A stretch of DNA of 64,000 bases from Streptomyces muensis. GTDB lineage: Bacteria; Actinomycetota; Actinomycetes; Streptomycetales; Streptomycetaceae. Below, in pieces: positions 35,997 to 42,691 of the stretch (positions are counted from its first letter, which is position 1; every line of letters begins with the position of its first letter). The translations under genes and the position numbers were made by a program. The stretch lies in contig NZ_JAKEIP010000003.1 in assembly GCF_021474425.1 (NCBI RefSeq), positions 1-64,000 of the forward strand. The letters run 5' to 3'. Under the pieces are notes generated by a model. The model searched no databases. It worked only from the letters and a program-made list of their open reading frames with translations, and was not told the DNA's origin.

Positions 35997-37330
35997 CGGG
36001 CGTCCTCCGCGAGTTCGGCGGACCGGGCGAGGGCCGGTTCGGTGATGCGGATCCGGTCGGCGCGGTGGTGGTCGACGTCGAGGACGTCCAGCTGCCAGCC
36101 GTCCAGGTCGAGCAGGTCCCCCTTGGCGGGGATCCGGGCCAGCCGGGTGGCGATCAGTCCGGCGACCGTCTCGTACGGGCCGTCCGGCGCGGTCAGGCCT
36201 ATCGCGGCGAGCTCGTCGAGGCGTACGCCACCGTCCGCCTCCCACACGGCGCGTCCGTCGTGGGTCGCCGGGGCGGGCTGGAGGTCGGGGGCCTCGACGG
36301 GGTCGTGCTCGTCGCGGACCTCGCCGACGACCTCCTCCACGATGTCCTCCATCGTGGCCACGCCCGCCGTGCCGCCGTACTCGTCGATGACGACGGCCAT
36401 GGTGCGGGTGGCCCGCAGGCGCTCCAGCAACCGGTCGGCGGTGAGGCTGTCGGGGACGAGGAGGGGCTCGGTGGCCAGGTCGGTGACCGGTGTGAGGAGC
36501 CGTCGCTCGGGTTCCAGGGCGAGGACGTCACGGATGTGGACGGTGCCGATGACCTCGTCGAGGCTGTCGCGGTAGACGGGGAAGCGGGACAGGCCGGTGG
36601 CGTGCGTGAGGTTGGCCGCGTCGGCGGCCGTCGCGTGCGCTTCGAGCGCCTTGACGTCGACCCGCGGGGTCATCACGTTCTCAGCGGTCAGCTCGCTCAG
36701 GTGCAGGGTGCGGACGAACAGTTCGGCGGAGTCGGGCTCCAGGGCGCCCTGGGCCGCCGAGTGCCGGGCGAGCGCGACGAGTTCCTCGGGGCTGCGGGCG
36801 GAGTCCAGCTCCTCGGCGGGCTCCAGGCCGAAGCGGCGTACGACACGGTTCGCGGTGTTGTTCAGATGGTGGATGAACGGGCCGAACGCCGCCGTGAAGC
36901 CGCGCTGCGGGCCCGCGACCACCTTGGCCACCGCGAGCGGCCGGGAGATCGCCCAGTTCTTCGGCACCAGCTCGCCGATCACCATCAGCACGACGGTGGA
37001 GACGACCACGCCGAGCACGGTCGCCACGGACGAGGCGGCCCCGCCGAGGCCCAGCGCCTGAAGCGGGCCGCGCAGCAGCGCCGCGAGCGACGGTTCGGCG
37101 AGCATGCCGATCACCAGGGAGGTGACCGTGATGCCGAGTTGCGCCCCGGAGAGCTGGAACGTCAGTCGGCGTACGGCCTTCAGCGCGCCGTCGGCGCCGC
37201 GCTCGCCGGCCTCGGCGGCACGCTCCAGCTCACCGCGCTCGACGGTGGTCAGCGAGAACTCGGCCGCGACGAACACGGCGCAGGCCGCAGTGAGCAGGAG
37301 GGCCAGCAGGAGCAGCAGGACCTCGGTCAC
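35993..37330 (-). CDS. CNNM/CorC-type protein with CBS pair and CorC_HlyC domain
   Basis: A 445-residue protein with a GTG start. DUF21 membrane domain at about 1-190 (VFVAAEFSLTTVERGELE, MVIGELVPKNWAIS), CBS pair at about 205-335 (NVMTPRVDVKALEA, DEYGGTAGVATMEDIVEE) and a C-terminal CorC_HlyC domain (about 350-430). It is the first gene of a two-gene operon with the shorter paralogue. A role in divalent cation export or homeostasis follows from the family. Confidence 0.88.
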   Translation of the reverse strand: MTEVLLLLLALLLTAACAVFVAAEFSLTTVERGELERAAEAGERGADGALKAVRRLTFQLSGAQLGITVTSLVIGMLAEPSLAALLRGPLQALGLGGAASSVATVLGVVVSTVVLMVIGELVPKNWAISRPLAVAKVVAGPQRGFTAAFGPFIHHLNNTANRVVRRFGLEPAEELDSARSPEELVALARHSAAQGALEPDSAELFVRTLHLSELTAENVMTPRVDVKALEAHATAADAANLTHATGLSRFPVYRDSLDEVIGTVHIRDVLALEPERRLLTPVTDLATEPLLVPDSLTADRLLERLRATRTMAVVIDEYGGTAGVATMEDIVEEVVGEVRDEHDPVEAPDLQPAPATHDGRAVWEADGGVRLDELAAIGLTAPDGPYETVAGLIATRLARIPAKGDLLDLDGWQLDVLDVDHHRADRIRITEPALARSAELAEDAR

Positions 37331-37513
37331 CGTGCCACCCCCGTTCCCTCGTGCGCCTTGGGCGGGCGGGGTGTGGCACGGCTGGTACTGGGAGGCTCAC
37401 CCATCGCGGGCTCGTGTCTCCTTCTTCTTCGGACGGACATCTCGGTCGGCAGGGCCTCTCGGTTCTGGACTGCGCAGGGCATCGGCCCACCGGCAGGCCC
37501 GACCACCCTATGC

Positions 37514-37531
37514 TTCTACTCGCTTGTAGAG
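37514..37531. promoter_or_regulatory. BlaI-type palindrome upstream of spo0M
   Basis: TTCTACT-CGCT-TGTAGAG, an 18-bp imperfect palindrome 67 bp ahead of spo0M. It shares size, spacer length and CTAC/GTAG cores with the sites at 38611 and 42110. Confidence 0.55.
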
Positions 37532-37598
37532 AACGATCCGGCACTCCCGGTTGTTCCCACCGATACGCACGTACGCACGTGAAGGAGTGAACGCCACG

Positions 37599-38588
37599 AT
37601 GGTGTTCAAACGACTGCTCGGCTCGCTCGGCGTGGGCGGCCCCACAGTGGACACGGTCCTCGACCCCGGCCCCGTCCGCCCGGGCGGCACGCTCACCGGC
37701 CAGGTCCATCTCAAGGGCGGCGACGCCGACTTCGACATCGAGCACATCGGCCTGGAGCTGGTGGCACGGGTCGAGGCCGAGCACGAGGAGGGCGAGAGCG
37801 AGGGCGCCGTCGTCTTCGAACGGTTCACGGTCGGCGGCGGCTTACGGCTCGCCGCGGGCGAGGAGCGTTCCGTCCCGTTCAGCGTGCCGCTGCCCTGGGA
37901 GACCCCGGTCACCGAGCTGTACGGCCAGCCCCTGGGCGTGGTCCTCGGCGTGCGCACCGAGCTGTCGGTGGCCGGCGCGAAGGACAAGGGCGACCTCGAC
38001 CCGCTGGCCGTCGGGCCGCTGCCCGCGCAGGAGGCGATCCTGGAGGCTCTCGGGCAGCTGGGCTTCGGGTTCACATCCGCCGACCTGGAGTACGGGCGCA
38101 TCGCGGGCACCGGCCAGCAGCTGCCCTTCTACCAGGAGATCGAGATCACCCCGTCGCCGCGGTACGCGCACCAGGTGAACGAGATCGAGGTGACCTTCCT
38201 CGCGAACCCGGCCGGCGTGGAGGTGGTCCTGGAGGCCGACAAGCGCGGCGGACTCCTCTCCTCCGGCCACGACGCCCTCACCCGCTTCACCGTCGGCCAC
38301 CACGACTCCCGCGACTGGAACGCGGAAGTCGACGGCTGGATCAGGCGGTTGACGGAGCACCGGGCGACGTACGGCTCTCATGACGCGTTCGGGCACGGCC
38401 ATGCCGGCCATCACCACGAGGGCCACCACTCCGGCTCCGGCGTGGGCACGGCGGTCGCCGCGGGCGCGGCCGGGCTCGCGGTCGGTGTCGTCGGCGGCAT
38501 GGTCGCGGCCGAAGTCGTCGACGAGGTCGGGGACTTCTTCGAGGGCGAGGAGGAGGACGGGGAGGAGAGCGAAGAGGAAGGCGAGTAG
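37599..38588 (+). CDS. spo0M: Spo0M-like sporulation-control protein
   Basis: A 329-residue arrestin-fold protein. The N-terminus (MVFKRLLGSLGVGGPTVDTV, then GGTLTGQVHLKGG) and the two beta-sandwich halves match SpoOM. A His/Gly-rich linker at about 265-290, a hydrophobic Gly/Ala/Val helix and an acidic Glu-rich tail follow. The ATG at 37599 is preceded by GAAGGAG. Codon 82 (37842-37844) is TTA, rare in Streptomyces and read only by the bldA tRNA, so translation may be tied to development. A BlaI-type palindrome lies upstream. Confidence 0.85.
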   Translation: MVFKRLLGSLGVGGPTVDTVLDPGPVRPGGTLTGQVHLKGGDADFDIEHIGLELVARVEAEHEEGESEGAVVFERFTVGGGLRLAAGEERSVPFSVPLPWETPVTELYGQPLGVVLGVRTELSVAGAKDKGDLDPLAVGPLPAQEAILEALGQLGFGFTSADLEYGRIAGTGQQLPFYQEIEITPSPRYAHQVNEIEVTFLANPAGVEVVLEADKRGGLLSSGHDALTRFTVGHHDSRDWNAEVDGWIRRLTEHRATYGSHDAFGHGHAGHHHEGHHSGSGVGTAVAAGAAGLAVGVVGGMVAAEVVDEVGDFFEGEEEDGEESEEEGE

Positions 38589-38610
38589 GGCCGGGCCGGG
38601 ACCTGGTAAC

Positions 38611-38628
38611 TTCTACACCGCTGTAGAA
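38611..38628. promoter_or_regulatory. BlaI-type palindrome upstream of the TerB-like gene
   Basis: TTCTACA-CCGC-TGTAGAA is a perfect 7+4+7 inverted repeat 22 bp before the start codon of the TerB-like gene. It has the same architecture as the site in front of blaI. Confidence 0.65.
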
Positions 38629-38650
38629 GTCAACGACGTATGGAGCCCTC

Positions 38651-39106
38651 ATGGCCCTGTGGGACCGCATCAAGGAGTCCGCATCGACGATGCAGACCCA
38701 GCTGGTGGCGAAGAAGAACGACCTCAAGAGCGGCGCCTTCCGCGACGCGAGCATGGCGATGTGCGCGCTCGTCGCCGCCGCCGACGGCACCGTCGACCCC
38801 TCCGAACGACAGCGCGTGACCCAACTGATCGCCACCAACGAGGTGTTGCAGAACTTCCCCGCCGACGATCTGCGCCGGCGGTTCGAGGAGAACCTGAACC
38901 GGCTCACCACCGACTTCGACTTCGGCAAGGTGAGCGTGCTGCAGGAGATCGCCAAGGCGAAGAAGAAGCCGGCCGAGGCGCGTGCCGTGATCCAGATCGG
39001 CATCGTCATCGGCGGCGCGGACGGCGACTTCGACAAGGACGAGCAGGCGGTGGTCCGCGAGGCGTGCTACGCGCTCGACCTGCCGCCGCACGAGTTCGAC
39101 CTCTGA
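38651..39106 (+). CDS. TerB-like tellurite-resistance family protein
   Basis: A 151-residue soluble protein. Two repeats of the TerB type are visible: MCALVAAADGTVDPSERQRV and IGIVIGGADGDFDKDEQAVV, each with the acidic loop that binds divalent metal. The N-terminal helix is basic. TerB family members take part in membrane-associated stress and metal-sensing complexes. It lies 62 bp after spo0M with its own palindromic operator, so it probably has its own promoter. Confidence 0.85.
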   Translation: MALWDRIKESASTMQTQLVAKKNDLKSGAFRDASMAMCALVAAADGTVDPSERQRVTQLIATNEVLQNFPADDLRRRFEENLNRLTTDFDFGKVSVLQEIAKAKKKPAEARAVIQIGIVIGGADGDFDKDEQAVVREACYALDLPPHEFDL

Positions 39107-39136
39107 TCGGGGCGACTTCGGCACTCGCCTGAGCCT

Positions 39137-39171
39137 GCGCCGGGCGGACACGACCCGTGTCCGCCCGGCGC
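39137..39171. terminator. Bidirectional hairpin between the TerB-like and LCP genes
   Basis: A perfect 15-bp stem (GCGCCGGGCGGACAC and its complement) with loop GACCC between the convergent stops at 39106 and 39178. It should terminate both transcripts. Confidence 0.85.
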
Positions 39172-39177
39172 GGCAGA

Positions 39178-40566
39178 TCAGCGGATGTCGTCGGGGTCGA
39201 GGTCCTTGCCGACGACCAGGGTGATCACACCCGCCGCGGCATCCGGCGCCTGGGTGGCCCGCACGCCGGGCAGCCGGGCGGCCAGCGACTCGGCCTGCTT
39301 CTCCAGGCCCGCCGGGTACGTCACCGTCGTCCTGTCGGCGTCCTCGGGGGCGTTGCCCGTGCCGGCGACGGTGACGCCGGCCCTGCCCAGCTTCTCGCCC
39401 ACGGTGGCGGCCCGCCCCGAGATCCCCGTGCCGTTGAGGACCTGGACACGCACGGAGGAGGCGTACACGGGGTTCTTCGCGTCGGCCTCCAGCCGCTTCT
39501 TGTCTATCTCCTTGTCCTTGGCCAGGGAGGTGAACAGGTCGGCGGCCTGCGGGTACTGCCAGACGACGTTGGCCGTGTCGGTGGGCACGTCGGCCTCGCG
39601 CGGATAGTTGGGCACGGTGAGGAACGCCAGACGGTCGCTCGGGATGCCCTTGAGCTCGGAGGCGAGTGCATACAGCGGCTTGATGCCGGCCAAGTCGGGG
39701 TCCGTGGTCAAGGACTTGGTGGCGGACCCCAGGAAGCCGTACAGCGCCTTCGGGTTGGTCAGCTTGGCCTGCGCCTTCTCGACCAGGGCGTTCATGAACT
39801 CCTGCTGGCGTCCGATGCGTCCGATGTCGGAGCCGTCGCCGACGCCGTAGCGGACCCGGACATAGCCGAGGGCCTTCTCGCCCTTGACCGTCTGGCAGCC
39901 GGCGTCCATGTCCAGGCGGGCCTTCTTGGAGTGGATGGCCTGCTCGGGGCAGACCTCGATGCCGTCCAGGGAATCGACCATGCCCTTGAAGCCCTGGAAG
40001 TCGACGGACATGAAGTGGTCTATGCGCAGGCCCGTGTTGGCCTCGACCGTCTTGATGGAGCAGGCGGCGGCCCCGGCGACCTCACCGCTGCTGCCGCCGA
40101 GCGCGAACGCCTCGTTGATCTTGGCGCGGTGCAGCGTGGAATCACTCCCGTCGCCCTTGTCGCAGGCCGGTATCTCCACCCAGGAGTCACGCGGGAACGA
40201 CACGACCGCGGCCCACTCCCGGTTCGCCGGGACGTGCAGCACCATCAGCGTGTCCGACTGCATGGTGTCCAGGTCCTTGCCGTACTCGGCGTTGGCGCCG
40301 TCGCGGCTGTCGGAGCCGACGACCAGGATGTTCTTCGAGCCCGGGCTGAGGTTCTCGGGGCGGTCGCCGCCGATCTTGTCGTCGACGTCGGCGGACCTGA
40401 TGTTGTTGTCGAGGTCGTTGTAGACCCAGGCGCCCACCCCGGCGACACCGAGGACCACCACTGAGGTCACACCCCCGCCCCAGGCCAGGATCCGCCCTCG
40501 CCGCGTCAGCCGGGTCCTCCCCGCGCCACCGCTCGACGTACGTCGCCGCCGCCCTGTTCCGCTCAC
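39178..40566 (-). CDS. LytR-CpsA-Psr (LCP) family cell-wall glycopolymer ligase
   Basis: A 462-residue protein with an Arg-rich cytoplasmic N-terminus, one membrane anchor (about 27-48), an LCP catalytic domain (about 75-290; VVGSDSRDG, VSFPRDSW, and the RYG..SDIGRIGRQQ arginines) and a C-terminal LytR_C domain (about 365-460). LCP enzymes attach teichoic acids or other glycopolymers to peptidoglycan outside the membrane. Start is a GTG at 40566. Two direct repeats lie 17 bp upstream. Confidence 0.9.
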   Translation of the reverse strand: MSGTGRRRRTSSGGAGRTRLTRRGRILAWGGGVTSVVVLGVAGVGAWVYNDLDNNIRSADVDDKIGGDRPENLSPGSKNILVVGSDSRDGANAEYGKDLDTMQSDTLMVLHVPANREWAAVVSFPRDSWVEIPACDKGDGSDSTLHRAKINEAFALGGSSGEVAGAAACSIKTVEANTGLRIDHFMSVDFQGFKGMVDSLDGIEVCPEQAIHSKKARLDMDAGCQTVKGEKALGYVRVRYGVGDGSDIGRIGRQQEFMNALVEKAQAKLTNPKALYGFLGSATKSLTTDPDLAGIKPLYALASELKGIPSDRLAFLTVPNYPREADVPTDTANVVWQYPQAADLFTSLAKDKEIDKKRLEADAKNPVYASSVRVQVLNGTGISGRAATVGEKLGRAGVTVAGTGNAPEDADRTTVTYPAGLEKQAESLAARLPGVRATQAPDAAAGVITLVVGKDLDPDDIR

Positions 40567-40582
40567 CCGCGCCCCCTCTGTC

Positions 40583-40605
40583 GATGTACGTCATGGATGT
40601 ACGTC
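40583..40605. repeat. Direct repeat GATGTACGTC x2 upstream of the LCP gene
   Basis: GATGTACGTC occurs at 40583-40592 and 40596-40605, 13 bp apart and 17 bp upstream of the LCP start. A short GGCC-GAAA-GGCC hairpin follows near 40618. Possible regulator site. Confidence 0.4.
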
Positions 40606-40720
40606 TGTCGTCTGTACGGCCGAAAGGCCCCGGCCCCCTCACCATCAACAGACGACGATCTTGGCAACATCCGTTGCCCGAACCGCACGAATTTTCTCGT
40701 ACTCCCGCCCGCGCGGCGTT

Positions 40721-41653
40721 TCAGAGCGGCGTCGCCGCCCTCAGGATCAGGACCATCGTCACCGCCGAGTTCGCGGACGACATCGCCGAGACGGCCGTCC
40801 CCGCCGCCGCGCACCACGCCGCCAGGCCCACCGAGGTGAACAGCGACGGCCAGCGGCGCGCCGTCGGAGCGGGGCCGAGCAGCGCGGCCACGCGGCGCGG
40901 TACCGGCCCGGGCGCGGCGAAGCCCGCGAGCGTCGCGAGCGGAGTCCCCCGGGACAGCAGCGCCGCCTTGCCGATCGCGCACGCCACCGCCCGTCGGCTG
41001 CCGACGGCCCGGGCGGCCTCTTCGTCGGCCCATCGCTCCGTGGTGTACGACACGGCCGTGCGCAGCGGGCACAGGAACGGGTTGGCCCGCGCGGCCAGTT
41101 GGACGGCGAGCAGGAAACGGTGGTGCCGCGCGGTCAGATGGGCGCGCTCGTGAGCGAACAGCGCCCGGCGTTCGGCGGGTTCGAGGCGGTCCAGCAAGGC
41201 CGTGGTCACGACCACGCGGTCCCGGCGACCACCCGGCAGCGCGTACGCGTACGGCACGTCGTCAGGCAGTACGGCAACTCCCGTCGGCGGCAGTCCCGCC
41301 AGCGCCCGGTGGGCCCGGCGGCGCACCCGGCCGTGCCGCCACAGGGTCCGCGCGCAGGCCGCGACCACCGCGCACAGCGCCGGAATCGCGGCCTTGCCGA
41401 CGACCTCGTCGAACGGTACGGCGGCCCGCACCTCGGGGTCCGACCAGCCGTCGGGCAGTGGATTCCCGGGCAGTTGGGCGGTGCCCACCACCATCACCAG
41501 GCCCAGGCACACCGTGCTGCACAGCGCCATCACCGCGGCCACGCCGGTGAGCAGCCGTGTCGCGGTGCGGGGATGCAGGTGCTGCTCGGCGAGGCGCGCG
41601 ATCGGCCATGCCGTGAGCGGCAGGACGAGCGGCAGAAAGACGAAGACCCCCAT
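40721..41653 (-). CDS. M56-family (BlaR1/MecR1-like) membrane metallopeptidase
   Basis: A 310-residue membrane protein with helices near both ends and in the middle. The zinc-peptidase motif HExxH is present as AHERAHL, followed by the downstream Glu in ERWADEEA. It lacks the penicillin-sensing domain of BlaR1, as is common in actinobacteria. Its start lies 6 bp after the BlaI-type repressor gene. By family analogy it cleaves or inactivates that repressor on a signal. Confidence 0.87.
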   Translation of the reverse strand: MGVFVFLPLVLPLTAWPIARLAEQHLHPRTATRLLTGVAAVMALCSTVCLGLVMVVGTAQLPGNPLPDGWSDPEVRAAVPFDEVVGKAAIPALCAVVAACARTLWRHGRVRRRAHRALAGLPPTGVAVLPDDVPYAYALPGGRRDRVVVTTALLDRLEPAERRALFAHERAHLTARHHRFLLAVQLAARANPFLCPLRTAVSYTTERWADEEAARAVGSRRAVACAIGKAALLSRGTPLATLAGFAAPGPVPRRVAALLGPAPTARRWPSLFTSVGLAAWCAAAGTAVSAMSSANSAVTMVLILRAATPL

Positions 41654-41659
41654 GAGGTG

Positions 41660-42049
41660 TCAGGCTTCCCCTTCGCTCCCGGAGTCACCCAGCAGTTCAC
41701 GCAGCAGCCGCTCGTCGTCCGGCCCGAGGCCGGTGACGAAGCTGGCCAGGACGGCCTCCCGGTCGCTCTCGCCGTCCAGCACCTTGCGCATCCGGTGCGC
41801 CGCGAGGCCCGCCTGGTCCGAGTCCGGCGTCCATGCGAAGGACCGTCCGGCGCGCTCCCGGGTCACCGCGCCCTTGGCCAGCAGACGGGTCAGGATCGTG
41901 ATCACCGTCGTATAGGCGAGGTCCCCGCCGAGCCGCTCCTGCACCCAGCCGGCCGTCGCCGGGCCGTCCGCCTCCCGCAGCGCCGACAGGACCAGCGCCT
42001 CCAGCTCGCCCTGTCCCCGGCGCCCGGAACGCTGTCGGTGATCCGTCAT
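41660..42049 (-). CDS. BlaI/MecI/CopY-family repressor
   Basis: A 129-residue regulator with an N-terminal winged helix (GELEALVLSALREADGPATA, then AYTTVITILTRLLAKGAVTR) and a short C-terminal dimerisation part. The ATG at 42049 follows GGGAG; the longer open frame upstream runs through the palindrome and is rejected. A perfect palindrome with a TACA-N4-TGTA core lies about 60 bp upstream in the divergent promoter, consistent with autoregulation. Related palindromes precede spo0M and the TerB-like gene. Confidence 0.9.
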   Translation of the reverse strand: MTDHRQRSGRRGQGELEALVLSALREADGPATAGWVQERLGGDLAYTTVITILTRLLAKGAVTRERAGRSFAWTPDSDQAGLAAHRMRKVLDGESDREAVLASFVTGLGPDDERLLRELLGDSGSEGEA

Positions 42050-42109
42050 GCCATGTCTCCCTTCCATCGACCTCCCGCACCTGTTCAGGCGGAGGTCACC
42101 CGCCAGTCT

Positions 42110-42127
42110 ATCTACAGTGCTGTAGAT
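42110..42127. promoter_or_regulatory. BlaI-type operator in the blaI/tatA divergent promoter
   Basis: ATCTACA-GTGC-TGTAGAT is a perfect 7+4+7 inverted repeat with TACA/TGTA cores, as in BlaI/CopY operators. It lies between the repressor gene (start 42049) and the tatA-like gene (start 42163) and could control both. Confidence 0.7.
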
Positions 42128-42162
42128 TGCTGGGGTGTCACTCACCTGAAGGACGGGACCAC

Positions 42163-42387
42163 ATGTTCGGACTGAGCGAACTCGCGATCATCCTCCTCGT
42201 CGTCATAGCCGTCCTCTGCGCGAAGAAGCTGCCCGAACTGACGCGCTCGGCGGGCAAGTCGGCACGGATCCTCAAGGCCGAGGCGAGGGCGATGAAGGAC
42301 GAGGACGATCCGGCGGTTCCCCGGGTGATCCAGGGGGAGACGCTGAACCCGGACGACCCGAAGCCGCAGGGCACACAGCAGCACTGA
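42163..42387 (+). CDS. tatA: TatA/E-like twin-arginine translocase component
   Basis: A 74-residue protein with the TatA layout: a short N-terminal membrane helix (ELAIILLVVIAVLCAKKLPE), a hinge and an amphipathic helix (SAGKSARILKAEARAMK), then an acidic/polar tail. The start ATG follows GAAGGA. TatA forms the pore-like part of the Tat export system. This is probably an extra copy, since tatAC usually lies elsewhere; it may serve a specialised role under BlaI-type control. Confidence 0.82.
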   Translation: MFGLSELAIILLVVIAVLCAKKLPELTRSAGKSARILKAEARAMKDEDDPAVPRVIQGETLNPDDPKPQGTQQH

Positions 42388-42399
42388 CAGTGACCGAGG

Positions 42400-42417
42400 G
42401 GGCCCGCTCCCGGGCCC
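42400..42417. terminator. Short GC hairpin after tatA
   Basis: GGGCCCG-CTCC-CGGGCCC, a 7-bp stem 12 bp after the tatA stop. It is a plausible weak terminator separating tatA from the PKS2 operon. Confidence 0.5.
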
Positions 42418-42626
42418 TGCACCCTCCGCCTCCGCGCCACCCGCATTCGTCCCTTTGACCGCCTCTTCCGTCGTTGAGGTGAAAAAGCAGGCGAAATAGG
42501 CGAGTTCACGACCACGGCCCTACCGTGATCATTGTGCCTTCCGATGCGCGTGACCGGTCGCTGACCACCGGTTTCCCCCTCGCTCCACGTTCCGCACCAG
42601 GGCTGACTTCCGCGATACCCGGCAGC

Positions 42627-42646
42627 GGTCACCGTTCGATGTGACC
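42627..42646. promoter_or_regulatory. GGTCAC-N8-GTGACC inverted repeat upstream of PKS2
   Basis: The inverted repeat lies 45 bp before the preferred PKS2 start, in a 304-bp intergenic region (42388-42691) that otherwise holds the tatA hairpin, an AT-richer patch near 42480-42500 and no gene. Its half sites equal those in the ole/PKS1 region (there with a 5-bp spacer), which may point to one regulator or be chance. Confidence 0.35.
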
Positions 42647-42691
42647 ACTGGATCGCTCGATCACTCAGGGTTACGGAATTGGGGTGCGGGA

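Noticed and set aside
35073..37582. Long plus-strand frames opposite the two CNNM/CBS genes
   Set aside because: Antisense shadows; the minus strand has intact DUF21, CBS and CorC_HlyC motifs.
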